DNA of 64,000 bases from Candidatus Falkowbacteria bacterium S5_I03. Its GTDB lineage: Bacteria; Patescibacteriota; Patescibacteriia; Patescibacteriales; UBA12465. This document shows positions 44,066 through 52,438 of this stretch, piece after piece (the first letter of the stretch is position 1; every line of letters begins with the position of its first letter). Under the pieces are notes generated by a model. That model saw only the letters and a program-made list of their open reading frames with translations. It was not told the DNA's origin and made no database searches. The translations under genes and the position numbers were made by a program. The DNA lies in assembly GCA_019248265.1 (NCBI GenBank), contig JAEHGX010000005.1:1-64000 (forward strand). Direction: 5' to 3'.

Positions 44066-44626
44066 ATGCTAAATTTTAATGAAATAAAAACCGGCAAGGT
44101 CATCAAAGTAAACAGCGAACCCTACGTCATTATTAAGACGGATCATCACAAGATGGGACGCGGTGGCGCGGTTTTAAAGATTAAATGCCGTAACCTTATA
44201 AATGGCAATGTTTTAGAAAGAACTTATCAGGGCGCGGAAAAAGCTGAAGAAGCCGAGACCAAAACCAAAAAAGCTAATTTCATGTATAAAGATAAGGAGC
44301 AAGCTTATTTTATGGACAATGAAAGCTATGAGCAGTTTGATTTACCGGTCGAAGAAATCGGTGAACCAGCTAAATTCTTAAAAGATGGGACCGATGTTGA
44401 TGTTTTATACTTCGAAGACAAACCGGTAACTATCAGCTTGCCGATTAAAATGGAATTTAAAGTCGTCAGCGCACCTCCGGGAGTTAAAGGAAATTCTGCC
44501 GGCAATGTTAACAAGCAGGTAGAAATAGAAACGGGCGCCTTAATCAATGTTCCGATGTTTATTGAAGAAGGCGATATGATTAGATTGAATACGGACACGG
44601 GCGAATATGTAGAAAGAGTCAATTAA
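44066..44626 (+). CDS. efp: Translation elongation factor P
   Basis: Relieves ribosome stalling at polyproline. KOW-like N-domain LNFNEIKTGKVIKVNSEPYVI and the OB domains with the signature PIKMEFKVVSAPPGVKGNSAG (family EF-P). The tip of the loop that normally carries the modified lysine (K34 in E. coli) reads KMGRGGA with Arg32, as in EarP-rhamnosylated EF-Ps or unmodified ones. 186 residues. It is last in the rpsF operon, before a terminator. Confidence 0.96.
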   Translation: MLNFNEIKTGKVIKVNSEPYVIIKTDHHKMGRGGAVLKIKCRNLINGNVLERTYQGAEKAEEAETKTKKANFMYKDKEQAYFMDNESYEQFDLPVEEIGEPAKFLKDGTDVDVLYFEDKPVTISLPIKMEFKVVSAPPGVKGNSAGNVNKQVEIETGALINVPMFIEEGDMIRLNTDTGEYVERVN

Positions 44627-44644
44627 TACTACTGATAACGAAAA

Positions 44645-44675
44645 TGCCTCCCAACCAGGGGGTGTTTTTGTTTAA
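44645..44675 (+). terminator. Terminator of the rpsF-ssb-rpsR-efp operon
   Basis: A stem of 8 bp with several G-U pairs around 44646-44665 followed by TTTTTGTTT, about 20 bp after the efp stop. Confidence 0.7.
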
Positions 44676-44685
44676 GGACTTGGAA

Positions 44686-44694
44686 TGCTATAAT
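44686..44694 (+). promoter_or_regulatory. Extended -10 promoter for the O-antigen ligase-like gene
   Basis: TGCTATAAT (TATAAT 44689-44694) lies 24 bp before the GTG start. A TTGTTT 15 bp further upstream could be a weak -35. Confidence 0.55.
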
Positions 44695-44717
44695 TAAACT
44701 ATAAATTTAATAATCCT

Positions 44718-46088
44718 GTGACAATAATTTTAGGCTTATCCTTAATATTTTTTCTAATCATTGCTATCCTGCGTTTGGATTTAGCCGTCTTTTTAATTAT
44801 TGCTCTGTTGCCCGCCTACCTTCTGCGCTTTAACGTTCTTGGAATACCCCTAACTTTTCTGGAAGCGATGGTTTTAATTAGTTTCGCAGTGTGGTTTTTT
44901 AGAAATATCGCTCCCAACTTAAAAACTTGGATTAAAAATAGAAAAACCAGAACTCCTTATCCATATGGAGCAGAAATAATCGCCATCATTGTTATTTCTT
45001 TCATAGCCGTTGCCGTCGCTGGTTTTAATACTAGCGCGCTGGGAATCTGGAAGGGTTATTTTTTCGAACCGATATTATTATTTATTTTAATAATGAATAT
45101 TCTGCCGGATGCTAAGGGGCGTAAAAAAATATTGTTAGCCTTGCTTTTAGGAGCGGCGGCGACTTCAATCTGGGGTTTATTTCAGCAAGCGACCGGATTA
45201 TTCATCTTTAATCCCTTCTGGGCGGATGCGGGTACTCGCCGCGTCGTCTCTTTCTTTGGCTATCCTAACGCTGTCGGTTTATTCTTATCGCCCCTAGTTT
45301 TAATCTTTAGCGGCTGGCTATTAAGTATTAAAGGTTGGAGTCCAAAAAACACAATTAGCAAACTATTAATTGGCGTCACAATTTTAATTTCCCTATTAAC
45401 AATTTATTTTGCTAAATCTGAAGGAGCAATTGTTGGCATCCTGGCCGCCGCTTTCTTATTTATGTTTTTTGCTAATCGAAAAACGCGAATCGTCTCTATT
45501 GGTTTAGCGGCCATAGCCATTATCGCCATTTTTGCAATTCCGACTTTAAAAACTTATGCCGGCGACAAAATATTACTCCATGACTTATCAGGTGAAATCC
45601 GACGCCGACAATGGACGGAAACAATGATGAGTCTCAAGGATTGGAAAATTATAACCGGTAATGGCTTAAGCGGTTATCAGGCGGCCGTCGCTCCCTACCA
45701 CCAGGAAGGAATATTTTTTAACCGCGACAAAATAGAAAATTTTGACGCTCAATTAAGAGCCAGTGCCGACCTCCGCGCCAAATATTGGCAGCCGGTAGAA
45801 ATTTATATGTACCCGCATAATATTTTTCTAAACTTCTGGAGCGAGCTCGGAATTCTGGGAGCGCTCGCCTTCATTTGGCTAATCGGCAAATATTTATTTA
45901 TCGCACTAAAATTATTTTTCCAAACCAGAAATTATTTAATCTTGGGATTATTCGGCGCGATGACGGTAATTGTTGTCCACGGTCTCGTAGATGTTCCTTA
46001 TTTTAAAAATGACCTGTCAGCGATGTTTTTTGTCCTCTTAGCGCTGTTAGGATCTCTTACAATAGAGGCTAAACTCAAAAAAATATGA
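44718..46088 (+). CDS. O-antigen ligase/polymerase-like membrane protein
   Basis: 456 residues with about twelve transmembrane segments and a large periplasmic loop in the second half containing GNGLSGYQAAVAPYH and MYPHNIFLNFWSELGILG, the Wzy_C-type pattern. It resembles the protein at 6336-7622 only in this family pattern. Start is GTG 44718. It overlaps the pseudouridine synthase gene by 4 bp. Likely acts in surface glycan assembly. Confidence 0.83.
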   Translation: MTIILGLSLIFFLIIAILRLDLAVFLIIALLPAYLLRFNVLGIPLTFLEAMVLISFAVWFFRNIAPNLKTWIKNRKTRTPYPYGAEIIAIIVISFIAVAVAGFNTSALGIWKGYFFEPILLFILIMNILPDAKGRKKILLALLLGAAATSIWGLFQQATGLFIFNPFWADAGTRRVVSFFGYPNAVGLFLSPLVLIFSGWLLSIKGWSPKNTISKLLIGVTILISLLTIYFAKSEGAIVGILAAAFLFMFFANRKTRIVSIGLAAIAIIAIFAIPTLKTYAGDKILLHDLSGEIRRRQWTETMMSLKDWKIITGNGLSGYQAAVAPYHQEGIFFNRDKIENFDAQLRASADLRAKYWQPVEIYMYPHNIFLNFWSELGILGALAFIWLIGKYLFIALKLFFQTRNYLILGLFGAMTVIVVHGLVDVPYFKNDLSAMFFVLLALLGSLTIEAKLKKI

Positions 46089-46813
46089 TGATGGTCTTAC
46101 AAAAAGTAATTGCCGAAAGCGGTTTAGCTTCTCGGCGTGAAGCCGAAAAAATGATTAAAATGGGTTCCATTAAAATTAATGGTAAACTCGCTTCTTTGGG
46201 TGATAAAGCTGACCCCGAACAAGATAAAATTACTTTCCGCGGTAAACCGCTCCCCCAAAAAGCCGAAAAGATTTATATCAAATTAAACAAACCAATGGGC
46301 TATACCTGCACTAACCGCTCTTTCCCGGGAGAACAAAATATTTTTCAGCTTATCTCTCTAAAGGAAAGGATGTTTTCTATCGGCCGGCTTGATAAAGATA
46401 GTCGCGGCATAATTCTATTAACCAACGATGGTGAGCTAGCGCAAAAATTATCACATCCGCGCTTAAAAAAAGATAAAACTTATACTGTTAAGCTCTTCCC
46501 GCGACGGGGAGAAAATCTTGAAAATAGTGAAGGCCGAAAAATATGTACCGAACTTATCAAGGGGATGGATATCGGCGAAGGCGATGGTATTGCCCGAGCT
46601 AAAAAAACTGAATATTTACAAGACAATTTATTTGTAATAACCTTAAATGAAGGTAAAAAACGACAAATCCGTCGCATGTTTGGTATTCTCGGATTCAAGG
46701 TGTCTGATTTACAAAGAACTAATTTCGCGGGTATCGGTCTTGGTGGAATTAAAGAAGGCGAGTGGCGGAAATTAAGCGTGCAAGAAATAGAGAAAATAAA
46801 AACTAATATTTAA
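46085..46813 (+). CDS. Pseudouridine synthase of the RsuA/RluB/RluF family
   Basis: Isomerises specific uridines in rRNA. The N-terminal S4 RNA-binding domain is residues 4-50; the catalytic Asp103 is in GRLDKDSRG, followed by ILLTNDGELAQKLSHP; the family end motif KRQIRRMFGILGFKVSDLQR is intact. 242 residues, normal. The target uridine cannot be told from sequence; features recall RluB/RluF. It overlaps the previous gene's stop by 4 bp (ATGA). Confidence 0.93.
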   Translation: MMMVLQKVIAESGLASRREAEKMIKMGSIKINGKLASLGDKADPEQDKITFRGKPLPQKAEKIYIKLNKPMGYTCTNRSFPGEQNIFQLISLKERMFSIGRLDKDSRGIILLTNDGELAQKLSHPRLKKDKTYTVKLFPRRGENLENSEGRKICTELIKGMDIGEGDGIARAKKTEYLQDNLFVITLNEGKKRQIRRMFGILGFKVSDLQRTNFAGIGLGGIKEGEWRKLSVQEIEKIKTNI

Positions 46814-46817
46814 AAGT

Positions 46818-47132
46818 ATGAAAAACAAAAAAATCTATCAATGGGCCGCCATTGATGCCCTGGGCACTGCCCTTTACATCTTATTAGTGGGCGCATTTAT
46901 GAATAATGCCAGCCGAATATTCGGTGAAGTGGACAACGATCTGATTAGCCCGGCAGTATTTCTATTGCTTTTTATTTTTTCAGCTTTAGTTACTAGCTCA
47001 CTGGTTCTGGGCCGCCCGGTCATGCTTTATTTAGACGGTCAGAAAAAAGAAGGAGTAAAATTATTACTCTTAACAGGCGCTTGCTTGTTTATTATTTTAT
47101 TGATATTTTTAGGAATATTATTTATTGTTTAG
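46818..47132 (+). CDS. Small membrane protein with three transmembrane helices
   Basis: 104 residues with three hydrophobic stretches (about 10-27, 42-62, 80-103). The motif ALGTALYILLVGAFM at the first helix and GRPVMLYLDGQKKEGVKLLL in the middle seem conserved among CPR proteins of similar size as far as I recall; function unknown. It follows the pseudouridine synthase gene by 4 bp. Confidence 0.65.
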   Translation: MKNKKIYQWAAIDALGTALYILLVGAFMNNASRIFGEVDNDLISPAVFLLLFIFSALVTSSLVLGRPVMLYLDGQKKEGVKLLLLTGACLFIILLIFLGILFIV

Positions 47133-47160
47133 CAAGCTTGGCCGGTAATTCCGGCTGATT

Positions 47161-47247
47161 GGAGACGTGGCTGAGTGGTTGAAAGCGCCGCACTCGAAAT
47201 GCGGTATACCAGAAATGGTATCAGGGGTTCAAATCCTCTCGTCTCCG
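47161..47247 (+). tRNA. tRNA-Ser (CGA)
   Basis: Acceptor GGAGACG pairs with CGTCTCC; anticodon loop CTCGAAA in CCGCA/TGCGG gives CGA; a class II long variable arm is present. CCA not encoded. It has 87 bases. Confidence 0.96.
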
Positions 47248-47264
47248 CAATTAAAATCTATAAT

Positions 47265-47738
47265 ATGAAGGAATCAATATCAGATGAAGAATATTATGGC
47301 AGCCTCTCCAAAAAACATATAGGGGCGTTGGTTCTTATTTTTAATAAAAACCAGCAACTGCTAATAGTAAAGCCAACCTATAAAGAAGGCTGGTCAATTC
47401 CTGGCGGTGGTGTTGATGATAATGAATCTCCGAAAATAGCGGCCGTACGAGAAATAAAGGAGGAGCTGGGGCTAGATTTAAAAAATATAACTTTAATCGG
47501 CGTCGGCTATACACAGGTTCAAGGAATAAAACCGGAAACCCTACAGTTTGTTTTTAATGGCGGCGAACTTAGCGCGGATGAAATCAATAAAATCGCTCTA
47601 GATAAAAGCGAACATAGTGAATTTCGTTTTGTAGAAATTTTAGAAGCAAATAATTTGCTCAATGAGAGACAAAAGCACTGGCTAACTTTTTACACCAAGG
47701 AAATTGAAAATAAGAATATTACGTATATAGAGTTATAA
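47265..47738 (+). CDS. NUDIX hydrolase
   Basis: 157 residues from ATG 47265; a longer open frame starting at 47175 would run through the tRNA. The Nudix box is complete: G48-x5-E54-x7-R62-E63-x2-E66-E67-x-G69. Such enzymes hydrolyse nucleoside diphosphates linked to another group; substrate unknown. It opens a dense plus-strand series of small enzymes that runs to 55.4 kb. Confidence 0.9.
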   Translation: MKESISDEEYYGSLSKKHIGALVLIFNKNQQLLIVKPTYKEGWSIPGGGVDDNESPKIAAVREIKEELGLDLKNITLIGVGYTQVQGIKPETLQFVFNGGELSADEINKIALDKSEHSEFRFVEILEANNLLNERQKHWLTFYTKEIENKNITYIEL

Positions 47739-47751
47739 TCTCAATTTTAAT

Positions 47752-48138
47752 ATGGAAAATAATTATTGCTTATTTTGCGACAAAGATAATAAAAAAGAAC
47801 ATAGAATTATTTTAGAAAATGATTTCGCCTATGCTCGCTGGGATAATTTTCCTGTATCAAAAGGACATTTAGAAATTGTTCCTAAACTTCATATAAATTC
47901 CTTGTTTGATCTTAATAATGAGGAGTTAATTCAGCTATATTCATTACTAAGAGACGTTAAAGAAATTATCCAAAAAGAATATAATCCAGATGGATATAAT
48001 ATAGGCATAAATGAAGGTGAGGCTGCCGGCAGGACTGTCCACCATTTACATATACATTTAATTCCGCGCTATAGGGGTGACATAGAAAACCCACATGGCG
48101 GAGTTAGAAATATAATACCAGGTAAGGGGCAATACTAA
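47752..48138 (+). CDS. HIT family nucleotide-binding protein
   Basis: 128 residues. The histidine triad is H98-L-H100-I-H102-L-I; the early NYCLFCD and FAYARWDNFPVSKGHLEIVPK are typical of the Hint/Fhit class. HIT proteins cleave nucleotidyl-phosphoramidates or Ap4A-like dinucleotides. It lies 13 bp after the NUDIX gene, which would fit a nucleotide-housekeeping pair. Confidence 0.92.
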   Translation: MENNYCLFCDKDNKKEHRIILENDFAYARWDNFPVSKGHLEIVPKLHINSLFDLNNEELIQLYSLLRDVKEIIQKEYNPDGYNIGINEGEAAGRTVHHLHIHLIPRYRGDIENPHGGVRNIIPGKGQY

Positions 48139-48157
48139 ATGTTATAAAAGTTAATAT

Positions 48158-49225
48158 ATGAGTTATACTAATTTTAAAAAACATGCAGATTGGGTTAAAG
48201 TCTGGTCTGGCCGCTGGAGTTTCCATTCCGATGTAAATTTTGGTTATCACTGGACAGTTATGAATAAGGTGGCCGGTAAGTCTGCCTACAAGCAGATTAT
48301 TTATATTTACAAAAACGGCATTACTGATTGTTGGGTTAGTGAGGCAGATAAGGCAAACTTAGGAAAACGATTGATTAAAGTATATAAGGACAGAAAAAAT
48401 ATAAAAATATTAGCCGATACTCTTAAAAAAAGGGCAAAAGAGATTTTTGATTTTATAGAATCACATGACCCTAAAAATATCACCAAGAAAGACTACCAAG
48501 CGTTTTGGCGTTTAGCCGGAGAATATTATTTACCACATCTGAGCGTAAAGTATATCGTTGATTATTTTTCCCCAAGCCAGTTGAAAAAGTTTTTACCTAT
48601 TTTGGAGGACGCCAGATTATTTTCCGAACCAGTATTCAGAGACATCGAAAATTTTATGGAAGATATAGCTAAAAATATTGCCAAAAAAGCCGGTTATCGA
48701 CGAGAGCAAATTATTTCCACAACCACTGACGAAATATTAAAATATTTTAATCATGATAAACTTCCTGATAAAAAATCTCTGTCTGAGAGATACAAAAAAT
48801 CAGCCATCTTAGTTAAACAAGGTAAATATTGGATATATACTGGCAACCAAACTAATAAAATAGATAATATATTATTAACTCAGAAAACCAGTCAATTAAT
48901 AAAAGGCAGTATTGCTTATAAAGGCGTGGCCACGGGGCTGGTGAGGCTAGTAATAGACCCCCGGAGAGACAGTTCATCTTTCAAGGCTGGTGAAATTTTA
49001 GTAACTGGCATGACTAGACCGGAATTTTTGCCGATTATGAAAAAAGCTAGCGCTTTTATTACTGATGCTGGCGGCATATTATCTCACGCGGCTATTGTGG
49101 CCCGAGAATTAAAGAAACCATGCATTATAGGTACCCACATAGCTACTCAACTTTTGAAAAATGGTGATTTAGTAGAAGTGGACGCTAATAAGGGAATTAT
49201 TAAAATAATAAAAACATGTCACTAG
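48158..49225 (+). CDS. PEP-utilising enzyme swivelling domain protein
   Basis: 355 residues. The C-terminal ~85 residues are the phosphohistidine domain of PEP synthase/PPDK: TGMTRPEFLPIMKKASAFIT, then GGILSHAAIVARELKKPCIIG with the phosphorylated-type His310, then NGDLVEVDANKGI. The N-terminal 230 residues are helical and unrecognised; no nucleotide-binding (ATP-grasp) domain is visible. Such architecture is seen in several CPR proteins, role unknown. It overlaps the next gene by 10 bp. Confidence 0.85.
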   Translation: MSYTNFKKHADWVKVWSGRWSFHSDVNFGYHWTVMNKVAGKSAYKQIIYIYKNGITDCWVSEADKANLGKRLIKVYKDRKNIKILADTLKKRAKEIFDFIESHDPKNITKKDYQAFWRLAGEYYLPHLSVKYIVDYFSPSQLKKFLPILEDARLFSEPVFRDIENFMEDIAKNIAKKAGYRREQIISTTTDEILKYFNHDKLPDKKSLSERYKKSAILVKQGKYWIYTGNQTNKIDNILLTQKTSQLIKGSIAYKGVATGLVRLVIDPRRDSSSFKAGEILVTGMTRPEFLPIMKKASAFITDAGGILSHAAIVARELKKPCIIGTHIATQLLKNGDLVEVDANKGIIKIIKTCH

Positions 49226-49842
49226 AGAACAAATATAACAAAATATACTCAGAAGACGAACATGCTTTTGGTTTTGGCCAGCCGGAAAGACTAGTTAAAG
49301 ATATTTTAAAATTCAAAACATCAGGCTCCGCCCTGGAACTGGGTGCTGGTGAAGGTCGAAATTCAATTTTTCTTGCCAAAAATGGGTTTCAGACAACCGC
49401 TCAAGATATTTCTCAAATCGGTTTAGACAGAATAAATGAAGCGGCTATAAAAAATAATATTAACATCAAGACCGACCTAAAAGATATCCGTTCTTTAGAC
49501 GCTTCCGAACAACATGATGTTTTAATTTGTACTTTTGTATTGCATCACCTCACTAGAGACGAAGCCTTAAAAACCATTAAACAAATTCAACAAAATACTA
49601 ATCCTGAAGGCTTGAATTTAATTATCTCTTTTACCAAAAACGGCGATTTTTTTAAAGAAAACATTAATACCGAAAAGTTTTATTTAGAACCAAACGAACT
49701 AAAGAAGCTATATGATGATTGGGATATATTAGAGTATGAAGAGACGAAAGGCGAGGCAAGACGCAAAAAACCAGACGGTGGCCCGATGTTTAATATATCA
49801 GCTAAAATATTGGCAAAAAAAATAAAAACATCTAATGATTAA
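49216..49842 (+). CDS. Class I SAM-dependent methyltransferase, TehB-like
   Basis: 208 residues with motif I SALELGAGEGRNSIFLAKNGF (38-58), CTFVLHHLTRDEA (motif IV-like), and a C-terminal part SAKILAKKIKT. The pattern is close to tellurite-resistance TehB methyltransferases, but substrate is open. It overlaps the PEP-domain gene by 10 bp, so the two are translated together. Confidence 0.83.
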   Translation: MSLENKYNKIYSEDEHAFGFGQPERLVKDILKFKTSGSALELGAGEGRNSIFLAKNGFQTTAQDISQIGLDRINEAAIKNNINIKTDLKDIRSLDASEQHDVLICTFVLHHLTRDEALKTIKQIQQNTNPEGLNLIISFTKNGDFFKENINTEKFYLEPNELKKLYDDWDILEYEETKGEARRKKPDGGPMFNISAKILAKKIKTSND

Positions 49843-49851
49843 CTTTGTCTT

Positions 49852-50619
49852 ATGAGCAAATTTCAAGATATCGCGGTTAAGGCCGCTCAAGAAGCCGGTA
49901 AAATTCTGATGGCTCATTATGGCCAACTAACAGAAATCCGCTGGAAAGAACTTGAACATGGCGCTGTTTCGATTGTCACGGACGCCGATATAAAAAGCGA
50001 AGCTAAAATAATTTCCATCCTTAAATCAGAATTCCCAGATTTTGGTATCTACGGTGAAGAAAGCGGCGGCCAAAATATGGAAGCGGATTATGTTTGGTAT
50101 GTTGACCCGCTAGATGGCACCAATAATTTTTCCCGCAACATCCCCTTATTTGGTGTGTCCATCGGCCTAGTTTATAAAGGGCAACCAATTGTCGGCATTT
50201 TATATTTCCCCACCATAAATCTTATGCTAAGCGCCGAAGAAGGCCAAGGTTGTTTAGCAAACGGTAAAAAAGTTCAGGTTTCCCAGCGTCCGCTAGCTGA
50301 GAGTCTGTATTATGCCGGCGGTAAATTCCGCAACCAAATGCAAATTAATCTAAATCTAGCACGGGCCTGCGGACTTATAAAAATGATAGATGCTAGTAGT
50401 TACGAACTAGCACAAATTGCCATGGGAGACGCCGAAATATACTATCTTACTAGCGTCCCTCATGATGTTGCGGCCGGAGTTTGTTTAATAAGAGAAGCGG
50501 GTGGAATGGTAACGGAAGAAAACGGCACTCCTTGGAATATTAATTCCAAAACGATTCTCGCAACCAACGGAGTTATTCATCAAGAAATAATTAAGCTGCT
50601 AGAAACGAAAATTCAATAA
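49852..50619 (+). CDS. Inositol monophosphatase family protein
   Basis: 255 residues. Metal-binding motifs GEES (E69, E70 region), DPLDGTNNFSRN (D85, D88) and PHDVAAGVCLIREAGG are complete. Family members dephosphorylate inositol phosphates, 3'-phosphoadenosine phosphates or sugar phosphates; here substrate is not determined. It follows the methyltransferase by 9 bp. Confidence 0.92.
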   Translation: MSKFQDIAVKAAQEAGKILMAHYGQLTEIRWKELEHGAVSIVTDADIKSEAKIISILKSEFPDFGIYGEESGGQNMEADYVWYVDPLDGTNNFSRNIPLFGVSIGLVYKGQPIVGILYFPTINLMLSAEEGQGCLANGKKVQVSQRPLAESLYYAGGKFRNQMQINLNLARACGLIKMIDASSYELAQIAMGDAEIYYLTSVPHDVAAGVCLIREAGGMVTEENGTPWNINSKTILATNGVIHQEIIKLLETKIQ

Positions 50620-50625
50620 TTTATT

Positions 50626-51243
50626 ATGCTCAAAATCTATCTCGCCCGCCACGGACAAGACCAAGATAATGTTAAGGGAATTTTAAACGGCCATCGGGAC
50701 GAGCCTTTAACAGAGCTAGGCGAAAATCAAGCCCAAGAATTGGCGCAAAGAATAAAAGCAGCAAATATTAAATTTGATAAAATATATTGCTCCCCGCTAA
50801 TTAGAATCAGTCGAACAGCAGAAATTATCGCTAACACCTTATCAATAAACAAGCCTGAACCGATGCCGCTCTTAATAGAACGTGATTTTGGCGTGATGAC
50901 TGGCAAACTAGTGGCCGATATTGAAAAATTATGCGCACCGAAAATTATTAAAGCTGACATTATAACTTATTTCCTCTCTCCCGAAGGCGCGGAAACTTTT
51001 CCGCAGTTAATAGTTAGAGCACATCAAATATTAGAAAAGGTAAAAACTAATCATCAAGACGGCAATATTTTATTAGTAACCAGCGGCGATATCGGCAAAA
51101 TGATTTACGCCAGTTATTATAATTTATATTGGAAAGAGGTGCTAACGATGTTTCATTTTGGAAATTCGGAATTATTGTTGCTAGCTAATAATTCACCGGC
51201 TGAAAAGACTCACGTTTTTAAAGCGGAACAATTTAATCACTAA
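50626..51243 (+). CDS. Histidine phosphatase (phosphoglycerate mutase family) 1
   Basis: 205 residues with the phosphohistidine motif LARHGQDQDN (R8, H9, G10), and CSPLIRISRTAEII with the second Arg. The usual later acidic/His motif near the end reads TSGDIGKM, where many family members have a histidine (SHG), so the second catalytic His may be replaced. Substrate unknown. It is followed 4 bp later by a second family member. Confidence 0.82.
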   Translation: MLKIYLARHGQDQDNVKGILNGHRDEPLTELGENQAQELAQRIKAANIKFDKIYCSPLIRISRTAEIIANTLSINKPEPMPLLIERDFGVMTGKLVADIEKLCAPKIIKADIITYFLSPEGAETFPQLIVRAHQILEKVKTNHQDGNILLVTSGDIGKMIYASYYNLYWKEVLTMFHFGNSELLLLANNSPAEKTHVFKAEQFNH

Positions 51244-51247
51244 TTCT

Positions 51248-51820
51248 ATGAAACTAATCTTTATCAGACACGGAGAAACAACCGGCGACGTTGAAGAACG
51301 TTATGGCGGCGACTATGACGATCATTTAACTGCCAAAGGACAAGAACAAGCTAAAGAGGCCTTGGAAGAATTAAAAGTTAAAAACATTAAATTAATAATT
51401 TCCAGTCCTTTAATCCGCGCTCAGGAAACTGCCAAAATATTAGCCGACGGTAAGTGCCCAATTATTACTGAACCCGCTTTCAAAGAAAGAAACCAATATG
51501 GAATACTGACTGGCAGGATAAAAGAAGAGGCGATGATGGAGAGGCCGGAGTTGGTGGAATTTTTAAAAGATTATTTAAATACTATTGATGGTGCAGAATC
51601 GTATCAAGCTTTTAGAGACCGGATCGTATCCGCCGTTAATAATCTAGCCCATAAAGAAAAAGATATTTGCCGTGCCATTATTTGGCATGGTGGACCAATG
51701 CGTGTCTTATTTAGAGATATCTTAAAACTAGGAGAAATTGGCAGAATCGGCGACTTAGCCTGGGTAGAAGTTGAAGGTGATAATGGAAGCTTTACCATGA
51801 CCGATTGTCGTCGAATATAA
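51248..51820 (+). CDS. Histidine phosphatase (phosphoglycerate mutase family) 2
   Basis: 190 residues with FIRHGETTGDVEERYGG (R7, H8), SSPLIRAQETAKIL and WHGGPMR late, giving a complete His set. It is only moderately like its neighbour, so the pair may have divided roles rather than being a recent duplication. Likely removes phosphate from a small metabolite such as a nucleoside or sugar phosphate. Confidence 0.9.
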   Translation: MKLIFIRHGETTGDVEERYGGDYDDHLTAKGQEQAKEALEELKVKNIKLIISSPLIRAQETAKILADGKCPIITEPAFKERNQYGILTGRIKEEAMMERPELVEFLKDYLNTIDGAESYQAFRDRIVSAVNNLAHKEKDICRAIIWHGGPMRVLFRDILKLGEIGRIGDLAWVEVEGDNGSFTMTDCRRI

Positions 51821-51841
51821 TTTTATTTTTAATGAAATAAT

Positions 51842-52426
51842 ATGGCTAACAATAATATTGAAATAGAAATTCAAGTTAATATCGAAAACTCCAAACCACT
51901 TTTAGAATTTTTGCAAGAAAATGGAAAATTTAAAAAAGAAGTCAGGCAAATTGATGATTATTTTTCTCCCGTCTATGAAGATTTCTTATCTAAGCGGCCC
52001 GTAGCTAAATGGTTGCGGCTAAGAAACGCCGGTGAACATTGTTTTATTAATTATAAAAACTGGCATTTCACTCCGGAAGGCAAAAGCCATTACTGCGATG
52101 AGTTTGAAACAAAAATTTCCGACTTAGACAAGGCTAAAAAAATATTAGAGGCTCTAAATTTTAAAATAATTACCACCGTTGATAAAACCAGAAAAATTTG
52201 GGAATATGAAAATTATGAAATTGCCATTGACTCGGTTGCTGGCCTGGGAGACTTCGTAGAAATAGAATATATCGGCCAAGAAAATAATATTAATCCCGAA
52301 GAAGTTACCGCTAAAATGATTTCATTTTTGAAAAAAATCGGTGTTGGGAAAATAACCAGAAATCACGTGGGCTATCCCTTCTTATTATTATTCCCTGATG
52401 AAGTTAAGTATGAAATCATAGACTAA
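51842..52426 (+). CDS. CYTH-domain protein (CyaB/thiamine-triphosphatase-like)
   Basis: 194 residues. CYTH tunnels hydrolyse or cyclise triphosphorylated substrates. The N-terminal ExExK motif reads EIEIQ (E7, E9, Q11), so the conserved lysine is glutamine. Later elements VAKWLRLRN, TKISDLDKAKKILEALNF, VDKTRKIWEYE and IDSVAGLGDFVEIEY are typical of class IV adenylate cyclase CyaB. Catalysis is uncertain given Q11. It follows the phosphatases by 21 bp. Confidence 0.85.
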   Translation: MANNNIEIEIQVNIENSKPLLEFLQENGKFKKEVRQIDDYFSPVYEDFLSKRPVAKWLRLRNAGEHCFINYKNWHFTPEGKSHYCDEFETKISDLDKAKKILEALNFKIITTVDKTRKIWEYENYEIAIDSVAGLGDFVEIEYIGQENNINPEEVTAKMISFLKKIGVGKITRNHVGYPFLLLFPDEVKYEIID

Positions 52427-52438
52427 ATACCAAATAGT

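Noticed and set aside
6336-46088. The two O-antigen ligase-like genes as a recent duplication
   Set aside because: The proteins share only the family-level loop pattern; no stretch of close identity is visible.
47175-47264. N-terminal extension of the NUDIX gene
   Set aside because: It would translate most of the tRNA-Ser gene; ATG 47265 starts the recognisable protein.
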